A stretch of DNA of 12,764 nt, taken from Planctomycetales bacterium (lineage in GTDB: Bacteria > Planctomycetota > Phycisphaerae > SM23-33). The stretch spans positions 1 to 12,764 of the forward strand of contig JAUVIQ010000070.1 of NCBI GenBank assembly GCA_030592655.1, in the 5' to 3' direction. Under the pieces are notes generated by a model. That model saw only the letters and a program-made list of their open reading frames with translations, was not told where the DNA came from and did no database searches. The translations under genes and the position numbers were made by a program. Shown piece by piece: positions 5,934 to 12,764 of the stretch (its first letter is position 1; each line of letters opens with the position of its first letter).

Positions 5934-8111
5934 TTACGCCGACAGGGACGGGTTCAGGTGGGCGGGGGTTAGTTCGCTGCCGCGTCGGAAGCGGTTGGCG
6001 ATGACGGCTTCGATTACCAGCAGGAGTATTACGACGGCCAGGAGTCGGTCCCAGAGATTGTCTCCGGCGGCGGCATCGGCGGCGGATTTGTGAACGTCTT
6101 CCAGCGTCCCGCCGAAATAGACGCCCGCTTCGGCATCCCGCGATTTTATTGCTTCGGCCAACGCACCAGGCGCGATAACGGATAAATCGCTTTCGACACC
6201 GGCCGGATTAATAGCGAACGCGCCGCTCTGACGATTCGGACCGGAAGATTTCTCCGAAATCAAATCCCACCGGTAAATTCCGACTTGATTCGTCTTTGTG
6301 AACACAGCCTCCGAACCGGCGCGAACCGTAAGAACCTCGACGGAGCCGTCGGGCATCGTAACATTCACAGCCGATTTTCCGGTAACATCCTCGACAGGAC
6401 GAATCGTAATGGCTGAACCGGCGATGAAGGTGTTGTCGGCTCCGAGATGCTCTGCCGAAGCGAAGCATATCCGCGTTACCATCGGAAGCAGCAGTGTGGT
6501 GGCGGCGAGATTGTTCCATTCCGTTCCGGCGGTGGTGGTCGCAAGTATGACCCGCCCGGCTCCGAAATCCCTTGCCGAAATAATCGCATCACCAGCCGGG
6601 GATGAAAGGACGGTTTCATGGTCTCCGATAAGGCGCTCCAGCCGGTAGTACCGCTGGATTATGACTTCGGGATACTCGGCGGGCGTTTCGTACAGGCCTG
6701 CAAGATACCGATGGCGAAGATTTTTGACCGCGCGGAGTCCGCTCGCCTCCATTCCGACCTGTCCGAGAGCCTGAGCGATCCGCCCCGGAAGCATACCGGC
6801 GAAACGCTCGTTATAATTCGACGCCTTTGCTGCGGGGCCCAGGAAAAAGACGACGCTCCGCCCGCTTCGCACGAACCGGACCACGGCAGCGGCCTGCTCG
6901 GCGGTGAATTCCGGAACGTCGGCGAAGAAAACCACCTGCGCGCCGGTCAGGGATTTGGCGTCAAACCGATCGGACATCACCGTCCGTCGGCGAATAGACC
7001 ACGATTCAGCCGAATCCAGCGCAGCCGCCAACATGGCGGCGTGGTCGTACTCGCCGCTGAGCCGTCCCGCGCCGACGACGAGCAGCGTACGGACTTCGCC
7101 GCCGATTTGAAGGCTGAAGCGACGGACGTTATCGACGGTAAGGTCGTCTGCCACCCTGACGGCAACCTGACCGACGTGGACACCCGGCTCGCCGAAGGCG
7201 TGGACAAACTGCACGTCCGTCCTGGACGGGGCGTCGTTTTGGGCGGCAGGCAGGATTTTCCGCACCGGTTCGCCGACTTCGGCTCCATCGACCTGAAGCC
7301 AGACGTGCGCCTCCTTGTCCGTGGCAGAGGAGTTAATCAGCGTGGCGGTGAATTTCATGTTCCGTCCGGCGATCCGGCTTCCGGTAATCTTCACCTTCTC
7401 GATTCCGACGTTCACGGCTCCTGCGCCGTCGGAGCAATCAACCAGCATCAGCGACACACCGGCGGTATCGAGTTCGGCCAGGCCGGGTAAATTTTCAAAA
7501 CTTATCCGCTGCATATCGGAGAAGAGGTAAATCGCCTTCTGCGGAGCGGTGCTGTTCTTCAGCAGCGTCAGCGCTTCTCTGACACATTCAGTCATATCGG
7601 CCCGCCCCGAAGACAAACCAGCCTGCGAAAGCCTCTGCCTGGGGACTTCCAGGTCGCTCCGCAGGTTCCTGGGACGGTCGGACGAATTGGTCAGTATCAA
7701 AGCCGATGCCGAGGGTCTGTCGGACCCGCCGAGGAGTTTGGACGCTTCACGCCGAGCGGCGTCGAGGCGCGTAGCGCCGGCCTGCTGAACGCCCATCGAC
7801 CAGGAGTTATCGACGATAATCACAGCGGCGAAACGCTTGTCCGCCCAGAATCCGGCAGTTGATTTCAGGATGGGTTCAGCCAACGCCATCGCCAACAGCG
7901 CCAGCAAGGCAGAGCGTATAAGCAGCAGAAGCCAATGCTCCAGTCGGCGGCGGCGGGCGGTTTTTTCCATACCCATTTTCAGGAACCGCAGCGTCGGGAA
8001 AAGTTCCTGCGGCGCGCGCACCGACGCCAGCAGATGCAGCACCAGCGGTATCGCCGCAGCCGCCAAACCCAGCAGCAACAAAGGGGATATGAATGTAATC
8101 GCAAGCGTCAT
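5934..8111 (-). CDS. BatA-type membrane protein with von Willebrand factor A domain
   Basis: The 725-residue protein starts with a BatA N-terminal region. Helices lie at about 8-29 and 58-78, separated by the family-typical FPTLRFLKM...RRRRLEHW segment. A VWA domain follows with MIDAS residues DNSWSM (D101, S103, S105), a later ADMTE threonine (T174) and LFSDMQ (D199). A long periplasmic-type beta-rich region contains a GATase-like segment (VVFFADVPEFTAEQAAAVV), and a final helix at about 690-705 is followed by a basic tail. In the family such proteins work with DUF58 and MoxR proteins in envelope maturation or stress tolerance. The ATG overlaps the TGA of the DUF58 gene (ATGA). No BatB/TPR partner follows; the next gene is DUF4416 after a gap of about 120 bp. 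Family call firm, physiological role unknown. Confidence 0.9.
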   Translation of the reverse strand: MTLAITFISPLLLLGLAAAAIPLVLHLLASVRAPQELFPTLRFLKMGMEKTARRRRLEHWLLLLIRSALLALLAMALAEPILKSTAGFWADKRFAAVIIVDNSWSMGVQQAGATRLDAARREASKLLGGSDRPSASALILTNSSDRPRNLRSDLEVPRQRLSQAGLSSGRADMTECVREALTLLKNSTAPQKAIYLFSDMQRISFENLPGLAELDTAGVSLMLVDCSDGAGAVNVGIEKVKITGSRIAGRNMKFTATLINSSATDKEAHVWLQVDGAEVGEPVRKILPAAQNDAPSRTDVQFVHAFGEPGVHVGQVAVRVADDLTVDNVRRFSLQIGGEVRTLLVVGAGRLSGEYDHAAMLAAALDSAESWSIRRRTVMSDRFDAKSLTGAQVVFFADVPEFTAEQAAAVVRFVRSGRSVVFFLGPAAKASNYNERFAGMLPGRIAQALGQVGMEASGLRAVKNLRHRYLAGLYETPAEYPEVIIQRYYRLERLIGDHETVLSSPAGDAIISARDFGAGRVILATTTAGTEWNNLAATTLLLPMVTRICFASAEHLGADNTFIAGSAITIRPVEDVTGKSAVNVTMPDGSVEVLTVRAGSEAVFTKTNQVGIYRWDLISEKSSGPNRQSGAFAINPAGVESDLSVIAPGALAEAIKSRDAEAGVYFGGTLEDVHKSAADAAAGDNLWDRLLAVVILLLVIEAVIANRFRRGSELTPAHLNPSLSA

Positions 8112-9013
8112 CGTTTAATCAATCGCCTCCTCCGCGATAAATAATTCAGAAGCATCATATCGTAAGGCTCGTCTGTGCAGGCCTGGACGTATTCGATGTT
8201 CCGGTCGCTGCACTCCTTGCGGTAGCGTTCTATGAACGAATTGACCTCGTTTCGGTACGAATCTCGCAGGAGGCGCGGATCGACCTGCATCTTTTCGCCG
8301 GTCTCCATATCAACGAAGTTGGTCATTTTCCTGAACGGGAATTCCAGTTCCGCACGGTCGAAAAGATGGAACAGGATTAATTGGTGCTTCTTGTAGCAGA
8401 AATGCTGAAGCGCACGCATGACCTCGGACTGGTCGTCGTAGAGGTCGGAGATGACGATTATCAACCCGCGCTTGGCGATTCTTTCAGCCAGTTCGTGAAA
8501 GGTTCCGGCTACGGCGGTTTGCTTTCCGGGTGTGAGTTTTTCCAGTCCCGAAAAGAGGCGGTCAAGGTGCGCCGGCGTCGAGGCCGGGGGAAGGTGCAGG
8601 CGAATCTTCCTGTCGAAGGCGACCATTCCGACCGTATCCTGCTGGCGGCACATAAGATAGGCCAGACAGGCTGCCAGGAAGCAGCCGTATTTGTACTTTG
8701 TAACCTCGCCGCTGTATCGGTAATTCATCGAGCCGGAGATGTCCAGCAGGATGTACGCCCGCAGGTTGGTCTCCTGCTCGTACTGCTTTATGTAATAGCG
8801 GTCGGTCCTTGCCCAGGCGACCCAGTCGAGGTGTCGCAGGTCGTCGCCGGGCGAATATTCCCGCTGGCCTGAAAACTCCACTGAAAAACCCTTGTGCGGG
8901 CTGCGATGAAGACCGGAAATGAACCCCTCGACCACCTGGCGGGCAAGGAGATTCAGATTGGCGAACTTCGCCAGTCGGTCAGGCTCAAAATAAAGGTACG
9001 GCGACTTCGGCAT
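8108..9013 (-). CDS. DUF58 domain protein
   Basis: The 301-residue product has the DUF58 core REYSPGDDLRHLDWVAWART at 51-70 followed by KQYEQETN. A VWA-like fold follows with a complete MIDAS DISGSM (D91, S93, S95) and LIIVISDLYDD further on. DUF58 proteins usually sit between a MoxR AAA ATPase and BatA-type VWA proteins and are thought to act in a metal-dependent chaperone or envelope pathway. Here the VWA partner follows with a 4-base overlap, but the upstream gene is rsmD, not moxR. No membrane segment is evident, so it is probably cytoplasmic or peripheral. The ATG at 9013 gives the usual family N-terminus; AGAGAGAATG just ahead of it offers a weak purine-rich ribosome site. Confidence 0.92.
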   Translation of the reverse strand: MPKSPYLYFEPDRLAKFANLNLLARQVVEGFISGLHRSPHKGFSVEFSGQREYSPGDDLRHLDWVAWARTDRYYIKQYEQETNLRAYILLDISGSMNYRYSGEVTKYKYGCFLAACLAYLMCRQQDTVGMVAFDRKIRLHLPPASTPAHLDRLFSGLEKLTPGKQTAVAGTFHELAERIAKRGLIIVISDLYDDQSEVMRALQHFCYKKHQLILFHLFDRAELEFPFRKMTNFVDMETGEKMQVDPRLLRDSYRNEVNSFIERYRKECSDRNIEYVQACTDEPYDMMLLNYLSRRRRLIKR

Positions 9014-9031
9014 TCTCTCTCCAGCCTTTTT

Positions 9032-9145
9032 TTAGCAGGGATACAGGGGATACAGGGGATAAAAAATTAGTTAAAAAATGACAACGAACGTCGGTTTTTT
9101 TAAAATATTATTTCTTATCCCGTGCATCCCCTGCATCCCTGCTAA
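9032..9145. repeat. Palindromic repeat element between rsmD and the DUF58 gene
   Basis: The arms 9032-9062 and 9115-9145 are 31 bases each and pair with 3 mismatches. Each arm is built of short periodic units (GGATACAGG repeated; ATCCC with 4-base spacers). The 52-base centre is very A+T rich. The right arm supplies the TAG stop codon of rsmD (9142-9144), so the element abuts or has replaced the end of that gene. Confidence 0.8.
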
Positions 9146-9711
9146 TTTTTCTTCAAGAATATCAGCGACATTTGCCCGTAATCGCGCCTATCGCGCACGG
9201 ATAGAGGTTTTAACGTATCCGGCAGGATAATGTTTCGTTGGCAGCGGAAGATGACAAGTCCGTCGTCGGAGAGTTTCGCCGCCAGCGGCGCGAACAGTTT
9301 TTCGACGGCTTTGTCCCATCGCCATCGTTCCGTAAGCGCATACGGCGGGTCCACGAAGGCCAAGTCGATCGGTTCGTTCACCTCTTCGAGCCACCGCCGA
9401 AGGTGGCGCATAATATCTCCGGACCATATCCGGCAGCGGTCGGCGAGGCCCATCGCGTCGATGTTACGCTTCAGGCGGTCCAGGGCATGACGGTCCCGTT
9501 CGGCGAGAAAGCAGTATTTCGCTCCCCGGCTGATGGCTTCAAGCCCGATACTTCCCGTCCCGCTGAATAAATCCGCCACAATCGCGTCATCGACGGTCTC
9601 GCCGAGTATATTGAACAGCGCCACCTTGACCCGCGAGGTTATCGGACGAGTGGCCGGACCTTTCGGTGGAAGGAGTCGGCGACCTTTGTGTTGACCGGAA
9701 ATAATACGCAT
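9142..9711 (-). CDS. rsmD: 16S rRNA (guanine(966)-N(2))-methyltransferase RsmD
   Basis: The 189-residue product begins MRIISGQHKGRRLLPPKG, followed by TRPITSRVKVALFNIL. It has the SAM-binding loop VADLFSGTGSIGLEAISRGA at about 46-65, an acidic AERD, and the catalytic DPPY motif in LAFVDPPY near residue 120. This order is diagnostic of RsmD, which methylates N2 of G966 in 16S rRNA of the 30S subunit. The start at 9711 matches the conserved family N-terminus; an ATG at 9729 would add six residues (MLIAFK) that include repeat-adjacent DNA and is less likely. The C-terminus IFLKKN plus TAG runs into the palindromic repeat at 9115-9145, so the last codons may have been reshaped. Confidence 0.95.
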   Translation of the reverse strand: MRIISGQHKGRRLLPPKGPATRPITSRVKVALFNILGETVDDAIVADLFSGTGSIGLEAISRGAKYCFLAERDRHALDRLKRNIDAMGLADRCRIWSGDIMRHLRRWLEEVNEPIDLAFVDPPYALTERWRWDKAVEKLFAPLAAKLSDDGLVIFRCQRNIILPDTLKPLSVRDRRDYGQMSLIFLKKN

Positions 9712-10048
9712 TTTAAAAGCAATCAACATTCAGCAATCAGCGTTCAGCGTTCTTTTTTATCTTTTGCTGACTGCTGAACGCTGACTGCTGACCGCTCTAC
9801 AACAGTATCGCACTGTTGGGATGGGATTTCTACTGGCATCTTTACCGGGCGAAGGATAGTATTCGTATAAATTCGCGTTAAAATAAGTGCGCCCCGACCA
9901 AGGAGCGGAGGCCGGGGCGCGGGGCATTGGTGCCGAGCCGGTGAAGCCCGGCATGCGGCTGCGTCGGTTGCCACATGAAAGATAAGATACACACGAACGC
10001 CGTGCCAAAATTAACAGTGAAAATCCCAAAAAATCAGGTAGCGAAACC
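9712..10048. other. Divergent intergenic region, no gene seen
   Basis: This 337-base space separates rsmD (minus) from the lipoprotein gene (plus), so it should hold two divergent promoters; I cannot place them with confidence. It contains the heptamer palindrome (9730-9793), a perfect CAACAGT/ACTGTTG pair at 9800-9806 and 9812-9818 that could be an operator, and a strong GCGCCCCG/CGGGGCGC hairpin at 9889-9896 and 9913-9920. After the hairpin comes a GC-rich stretch with GCCGG/CCGGC potential. An 82-codon minus-strand frame (9744-9992) crosses all these repeats and shows no family features. Confidence 0.6.
9730..9793. repeat. Heptamer-based palindromic repeat (TCAGCGT)
   Basis: The left side has three 7-mers TCAGCAA, TCAGCGT, TCAGCGT (9730-9750). 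The right side has four 7-mers GCTGACT, GCTGAAC, GCTGACT, GCTGACC (9766-9793). 9730-9748 pairs with 9773-9791 at 18 of 19 positions around a T-rich 24-base centre. It lies just upstream of the rsmD start and could form a stem-loop in its leader. Confidence 0.8.
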
Positions 10049-10654
10049 ATGAATTCGTCGCAAATCGTCATGTTGTCAATCGTAGCGGTCGTTTGTGCAG
10101 GATGCATGCCCACCGGTTCTCCCGTGTCCAGCCCGCCTGGGATCGCGGATGAGGATTTCAACATTGCCTGGGACGCCACGAATGAAGTGCTGCGGGAATA
10201 CCGCTTCTTTATCGACCGCGCCGATCGGCGTGAGGGTGTTATTACGACTTTCCCGATGATCGGGAAGCACTGGTTCGAGTTCTGGCGCAAAGACGCAACC
10301 ACACGCCAAGACCTGGCCGAGGGAACCATCCAGACCATCTATCGTTGCGTTACGGTCGGTATCCGCCGACAGGCCCCGCAAGGGACGCTGCGCGCCGACG
10401 ATAAAAAATACCTCGTAGATGTCCGGGTGCTCACCAGTCGGTCCGACCGCCTTCATCCGCAGGTAACCAGCACATCTGAAGCGTACGACCTGTTCATCAA
10501 TCCGGATATGCCTCGCATCGCACCGCTGACCGGGTTGGGAGGACCAAAAAGCAGCGGGTACGTTTCCCTCGGACGCGACAAGAATCTCGAACAAGTCCTC
10601 CAGCGGGAAATCTATCTCCTCATGGCGAAGAAACAGACGATGTACACGAGGTAA
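10049..10654 (+). CDS. Putative lipoprotein of unknown function
   Basis: The 201-residue product has a short N-terminal hydrophobic segment (residues 6-18) ending in VCAGC, with Cys19 as a possible lipidation site. The lipobox is imperfect (Cys at -3) and the n-region MNSSQ lacks Lys/Arg, so export is likely but not certain. The mature part starts with a Pro/Ser-rich linker, then a compact mixed domain (FNIAWDATNEVLREYRFFID to VITTFPMIGKHWFEFW, and a conserved-looking KKYLVDVRVLTSR strand). I do not recognise a family. A weak AGG lies about 10 bases before the ATG. It is followed by the ATPase gene after about 100 bp and is probably a separate unit. Confidence 0.75.
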   Translation: MNSSQIVMLSIVAVVCAGCMPTGSPVSSPPGIADEDFNIAWDATNEVLREYRFFIDRADRREGVITTFPMIGKHWFEFWRKDATTRQDLAEGTIQTIYRCVTVGIRRQAPQGTLRADDKKYLVDVRVLTSRSDRLHPQVTSTSEAYDLFINPDMPRIAPLTGLGGPKSSGYVSLGRDKNLEQVLQREIYLLMAKKQTMYTR

Positions 10655-10706
10655 GCCCGAACCTTACGGAAGCGCGTTTGTCCGGGTGAGAGGCGGAAAT
10701 ATTTCT

Positions 10707-10737
10707 TGCAATTATGCAATCAGAATGCATAATTGCA
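10707..10737. promoter_or_regulatory. Perfect 12-bp inverted repeat upstream of the ATPase gene (candidate operator)
   Basis: TGCAATTATGCA at 10707-10718 and TGCATAATTGCA at 10726-10737 are exact inverted copies separated by 7 bases (ATCAGAA). The pair lies immediately before the likely start codons at 10744 and 10753. Position and symmetry suit a dimeric repressor site or a leader hairpin; which one is not known. Confidence 0.65.
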
Positions 10738-10752
10738 CGTATTATGGGTGAT

Positions 10753-11979
10753 ATGCCTCAAGTCAAATATATCCGGCGGACTCTGGAATCGGTTATCAGG
10801 CGCGCGGTAAGGGAGTTTCCCGCCGTCGTCCTGACCGGTCCGCGACAATCCGGTAAAACGACACTACTGAAGCACCTGTTCGAGAAGCGGCATACATATG
10901 TTTCACTTGAGCCGCCCGACGTTCGAGCGGCGGCGATCTCCGATCCGCGCGGGTTCCTCTCCATGTATTCAGCGCCGGTTATCTTCGATGAAATACAGTA
11001 TGCCCCGGAATTGCTGCCTTATATCAAAGAAGCAATCGACGGCGATCGCAACAGGGCAGGACAATACCTCCTGACCGGCTCACAGAACCTGCTCCTGATG
11101 GAAAGTGTTTCGGAATCCCTGGCCGGTCGAGCGGCAATCCTGCGCCTGCTGCCTTTGTCCGGGCGGGAAATAAACTCCACGCCACAGGCATCTCTTCGGT
11201 GGGAACCCGGAAGGAAACGTACCCGGAGCAAATCACCTTCACCTTCTGCCCTCTGGAAGGGGTTTCTGCGAGGCGGGTATCCGGAATTGACGACTCATCC
11301 GAAGCGGGACATACAACTTTGGCACGCTGCGTACGTACAAACCTACCTGGAACGGGACGTCCGCACACTCAAGCAGATTGGAGACTTGACGCAGTTTCAG
11401 AAATTCCTGCGTGCCCTGGCCGCCAGGAACGCCCAATTGTTGAACCTGACAGAACTGTCCAGAGACCTGGGCATCGCCGTCAACACGGTAAAAGCCTGGC
11501 TTTCGGTGCTGGAGACCTCTTATCAGATTATTGTATTGCGCCCCTTCTTCGCCAACGTGGGGAAACGCCTGGTAAAAACTCCGAAAGTTTATTTCACGGA
11601 CCTTGGGACACTCTGTTACCTCACGGGTCTGAAAGACCCCGAACACGCAGCCGCCGGGCCGATGGGCGGAGCGATCATGGAAACCGCCGTGCTCATGGAA
11701 ATTATCAAGGCCTATGTACATCGAGGGATAGAACCACAAGTTTATTTCTGGCGAACCTCCGCCGGTAGAGAAGTGGACATTATGGTGGATACAGGCGGGC
11801 AACTCGTTCCGATTGAGGTGAAACTGTCGGCCACGCCGAAACAAAGCATGGCCGAGGGGATCGAATCGTTCTCAAAAGCGTTCGGTTCGCGGGCGGCCAA
11901 GGGATACGTTGTTCATCCCGGAAGCGTTCGTCTGCCATTGGGCCCCGACGCCACGGCGCTGCCGATGAGCGATCTGTGA
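10753..11979 (+). CDS. AAA ATPase with C-terminal DUF4143 domain
   Basis: From ATG at 10753 the product has 408 residues. The N-terminal ATPase has Walker A TGPRQSGKTT (about 28-37), Walker B VIFDEIQ (about 76-82) and a sensor-like LLTGSQ (about 106-111). A winged-helix-like linker follows (LNLTELSRDLGIAVNTVKAWLSVL). The C-terminal DUF4143 part has YFTDLGTLCYLTG and a PD-(D/E)XK-like pattern: E in METAVLMEI, then YFWRTSAGREVDIMV, then PIEVKLS. This matches the widespread bacterial ATP-binding family annotated as DUF4143; its cellular role is not established. The frame opens earlier at 10714, but that ATG lies inside the palindrome at 10707-10737, and homologues usually start near the YIRRTLE segment; ATG at 10744 is also possible. 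The gene appears intact and ends close to a convergent DUF1284 gene. Confidence 0.88.
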   Translation: MPQVKYIRRTLESVIRRAVREFPAVVLTGPRQSGKTTLLKHLFEKRHTYVSLEPPDVRAAAISDPRGFLSMYSAPVIFDEIQYAPELLPYIKEAIDGDRNRAGQYLLTGSQNLLLMESVSESLAGRAAILRLLPLSGREINSTPQASLRWEPGRKRTRSKSPSPSALWKGFLRGGYPELTTHPKRDIQLWHAAYVQTYLERDVRTLKQIGDLTQFQKFLRALAARNAQLLNLTELSRDLGIAVNTVKAWLSVLETSYQIIVLRPFFANVGKRLVKTPKVYFTDLGTLCYLTGLKDPEHAAAGPMGGAIMETAVLMEIIKAYVHRGIEPQVYFWRTSAGREVDIMVDTGGQLVPIEVKLSATPKQSMAEGIESFSKAFGSRAAKGYVVHPGSVRLPLGPDATALPMSDL

Positions 11980-11998
11980 AAAAGGTAAAGGCTTTTTC
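11978..11998. terminator. Possible bidirectional terminator between convergent genes
   Basis: GAAAAAG (11978-11984) and CTTTTTC (11992-11998) form a 7-bp stem with a 7-base loop, right at the stop of the ATPase gene and 11 bases beyond the end of the DUF1284 gene. The A/T-rich arms would give U-rich flanks in either direction, but the stem is weak. Confidence 0.4.
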
Positions 11999-12008
11999 GC
12001 AACCTCGT

Positions 12009-12461
12009 CTATTTCCACAATTTTTCGATTTCGTCCAGGCCCTTTTCGTACTTTTCCTGAAAGGCCGACCCGCCGATCTGATCGTGGAAAAGCAGTGGAA
12101 TACGCTCCCGCAAGAGACCGACAAGGTCCTTCAACTTTATCACCGACCCGTACCTCAGGCCCAGCGTACCCAGCACGCATTCGTTCACCGCTCGGAGGGT
12201 CTGGACGAGTTCGGCGTCGTCGCTGCTGCCGCAACGGTGGCGAGGGCCCCAGACGGAACCGTTCTCATCCTCAACCAGACGCTCGCATTTCAGGCAGATG
12301 TCGTCGAACTCCTCGACGAATTCGACCTCGATCTCCGGATCGGACTTTATCTTCTCGATGATCTCGTTGAAGCCCCTGCTGTTGTAACTGGGCCTATGAC
12401 TACCCATTCCATAGTAGCCGACGATGTAGGTCGGATGGTACGGCCTCAGGCGTATTCTCAT
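12009..12461 (-). CDS. DUF1284 family protein
   Basis: The 150-residue product begins MRIRLRPYHPTYIVGYYGMG and contains EVEFVEEFDDICLKC with C56 and C59, a later HRC (C77), and DDAELVQTLR. The LRPHH-like start, the IxxxxxxDDIC segment and the cysteine cluster fit DUF1284, a small protein family possibly binding iron-sulfur or another metal; its function is unknown. Members are often near 130-150 residues, so this one looks complete. The start at 12461 is backed by AAAGGAG ending 7 bases before the ATG on the minus strand; the frame stays open upstream to 12698, but only through GC-rich hairpins. It converges with the ATPase gene. Confidence 0.78.
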   Translation of the reverse strand: MRIRLRPYHPTYIVGYYGMGSHRPSYNSRGFNEIIEKIKSDPEIEVEFVEEFDDICLKCERLVEDENGSVWGPRHRCGSSDDAELVQTLRAVNECVLGTLGLRYGSVIKLKDLVGLLRERIPLLFHDQIGGSAFQEKYEKGLDEIEKLWK

Positions 12462-12526
12462 CTCGACTCTCCTTTGATTGTTATCATACCCGTACGACAG
12501 GATGCGAAAATCGAGGGGATATAGCA

Positions 12527-12644
12527 AGCCCCCGGCACTGCCGGGGGATATTTTTCCCACAAGCCCCCAGCACTGCTGGGGGATAATACGCCACAAGGGG
12601 GAAATATATCCCCCCGCATTGCGGGGGGCTTTGGCGTGCCCCCC
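12527..12644. repeat. Cluster of three GC-rich REP-like hairpins
   Basis: There are three 8-bp stems with 3-base loops: CCCCCGGC-ACT-GCCGGGGG (12529-12547), CCCCCAGC-ACT-GCTGGGGG (12564-12582) and CCCCCCGC-ATT-GCGGGGGG (12610-12628). The first two repeat units share the flanks AAGCCCCC and GGGGGATA. The third has the opposite flank order, with a GGGGGAAATATATCC linker between. An extra GGGGGGC/GCCCCCC pairing (12623-12629, 12638-12644) is possible. The cluster sits between the DUF1284 start and a putative IS end. Confidence 0.8.
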
Positions 12645-12650
12645 AAAAGC

Positions 12651-12764
12651 TGTACCAGTTGAAATGCGAGATTTTCTGAAGAAAAAGGCGTAAAACATGA
12701 TGGAAAGGAAAGTCTCAAATGAAAGGCAAAAATAACAGCCCAGAACAGATTGTTCGATTGCTCG
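12651..12764 (+). mobile_element. Left end of a putative IS3-family insertion sequence, partial
   Basis: A putative transposase start at 12719 is preceded by a short leader beginning TGTACCAGTT at 12651, directly after the hairpin cluster. IS3 elements commonly begin with TG and have the orfA start 50-100 bp in, which fits. The exact terminus is a guess, because the right end lies outside the window. Confidence 0.5.
12719..12764 (+). CDS. IS3-family transposase OrfA, 5' end only
   Basis: Fifteen codons are visible, MKGKNNSPEQIVRLL, cut by the window edge. The K-rich start followed by SPEQIVRLL is characteristic of the helix-turn-helix OrfA (transposase_8/HTH_Tnp_1) of IS3-family elements. 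A purine-rich GGAAAGGAAAG at 12702-12712 can serve as ribosome site. The identification rests on a short stretch. Confidence 0.6.
   Translation, partial: MKGKNNSPEQIVRLL

Noticed and set aside
6618..7490. 290-codon plus-strand frame
   Set aside because: It is antisense to the VWA protein and has a Gly/His/Arg-rich product typical of shadow frames in G+C-rich DNA.
9885..9985. Structured RNA (SRP RNA or riboswitch) in the GC-rich hairpin region
   Set aside because: None of the conserved SRP or common riboswitch motifs could be recognised; only simple hairpins are evident.
9744..9992. 82-codon minus-strand frame between rsmD and the lipoprotein gene
   Set aside because: It is built from the heptamer palindrome and hairpins and has no family features.
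12462..12698. N-terminal extension of the DUF1284 gene
   Set aside because: It reads through three GC-rich hairpins; a good ribosome site and the family start support 12461.

Overview
The window is a G+C-rich bacterial chromosome segment. The family content (two-gene DUF58/BatA-VWA pair, DUF4416 beside a URO-D-family protein, cell-envelope glycan genes) and the many dispersed palindromic repeats suggest a Planctomycetota-like genome, perhaps Phycisphaerae. That placement is an inference; there is no rRNA or marker gene to confirm it.

Layout. Positions 1-9711 are a minus-strand series, listed in transcription order. It starts with rsmD (16S rRNA methyltransferase), a palindromic repeat, a DUF58 protein and a BatA-type VWA membrane protein (ATGA overlap). 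Then come DUF4416 and a URO-D-family protein (TGATG overlap), a RAYT/REP mosaic, and a PQQ-type beta-propeller lipoprotein. A REPIN-like doublet follows, then a WecA/TagO-type polyprenyl-phosphate sugar-1-phosphate transferase and an O-antigen ligase/polymerase-like membrane protein (ATGA overlap) that runs off the left edge. From 10049 the plus strand carries a small putative lipoprotein and a DUF4143-type AAA ATPase. The ATPase converges on a minus-strand DUF1284 gene. The right edge holds three GC-rich hairpins and the start of what looks like an IS3-family element.

The most interesting part is about 2415-5340. It contains the C-terminal remnant of a REP-associated tyrosine transposase (RAYT), bounded by a perfect 18-bp inverted repeat (GGGGACAGATACCATAAT and its complement). 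Between this unit and a 69-bp REPIN-like doublet lies a lipoprotein gene whose apparent start codon is inside the RAYT end. Its other neighbour, the URO-D gene, takes its stop codon from the opposite end. Pieces of the DUF4416 3' end and of the transferase 5' end occur in extra diverged copies at the cassette borders. The ancestral order was therefore probably DUF4416 followed directly by the transferase, later split by recombination or insertion.

How the genes work together: the transferase and the ligase/polymerase form a glycan-assembly pair (lipid carrier priming and polymer or ligation chemistry). The DUF58 and VWA proteins form the core of a MoxR/Bat-type system, with no MoxR ATPase in view. 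DUF4416 and URO-D look co-translated, with unknown joint function. Several unrelated repeat families (heptamer-based, 9-mer-based, RAYT-type and GC-rich hairpins) fill almost every intergenic space. At least three of them supply stop or start codons to adjacent genes.
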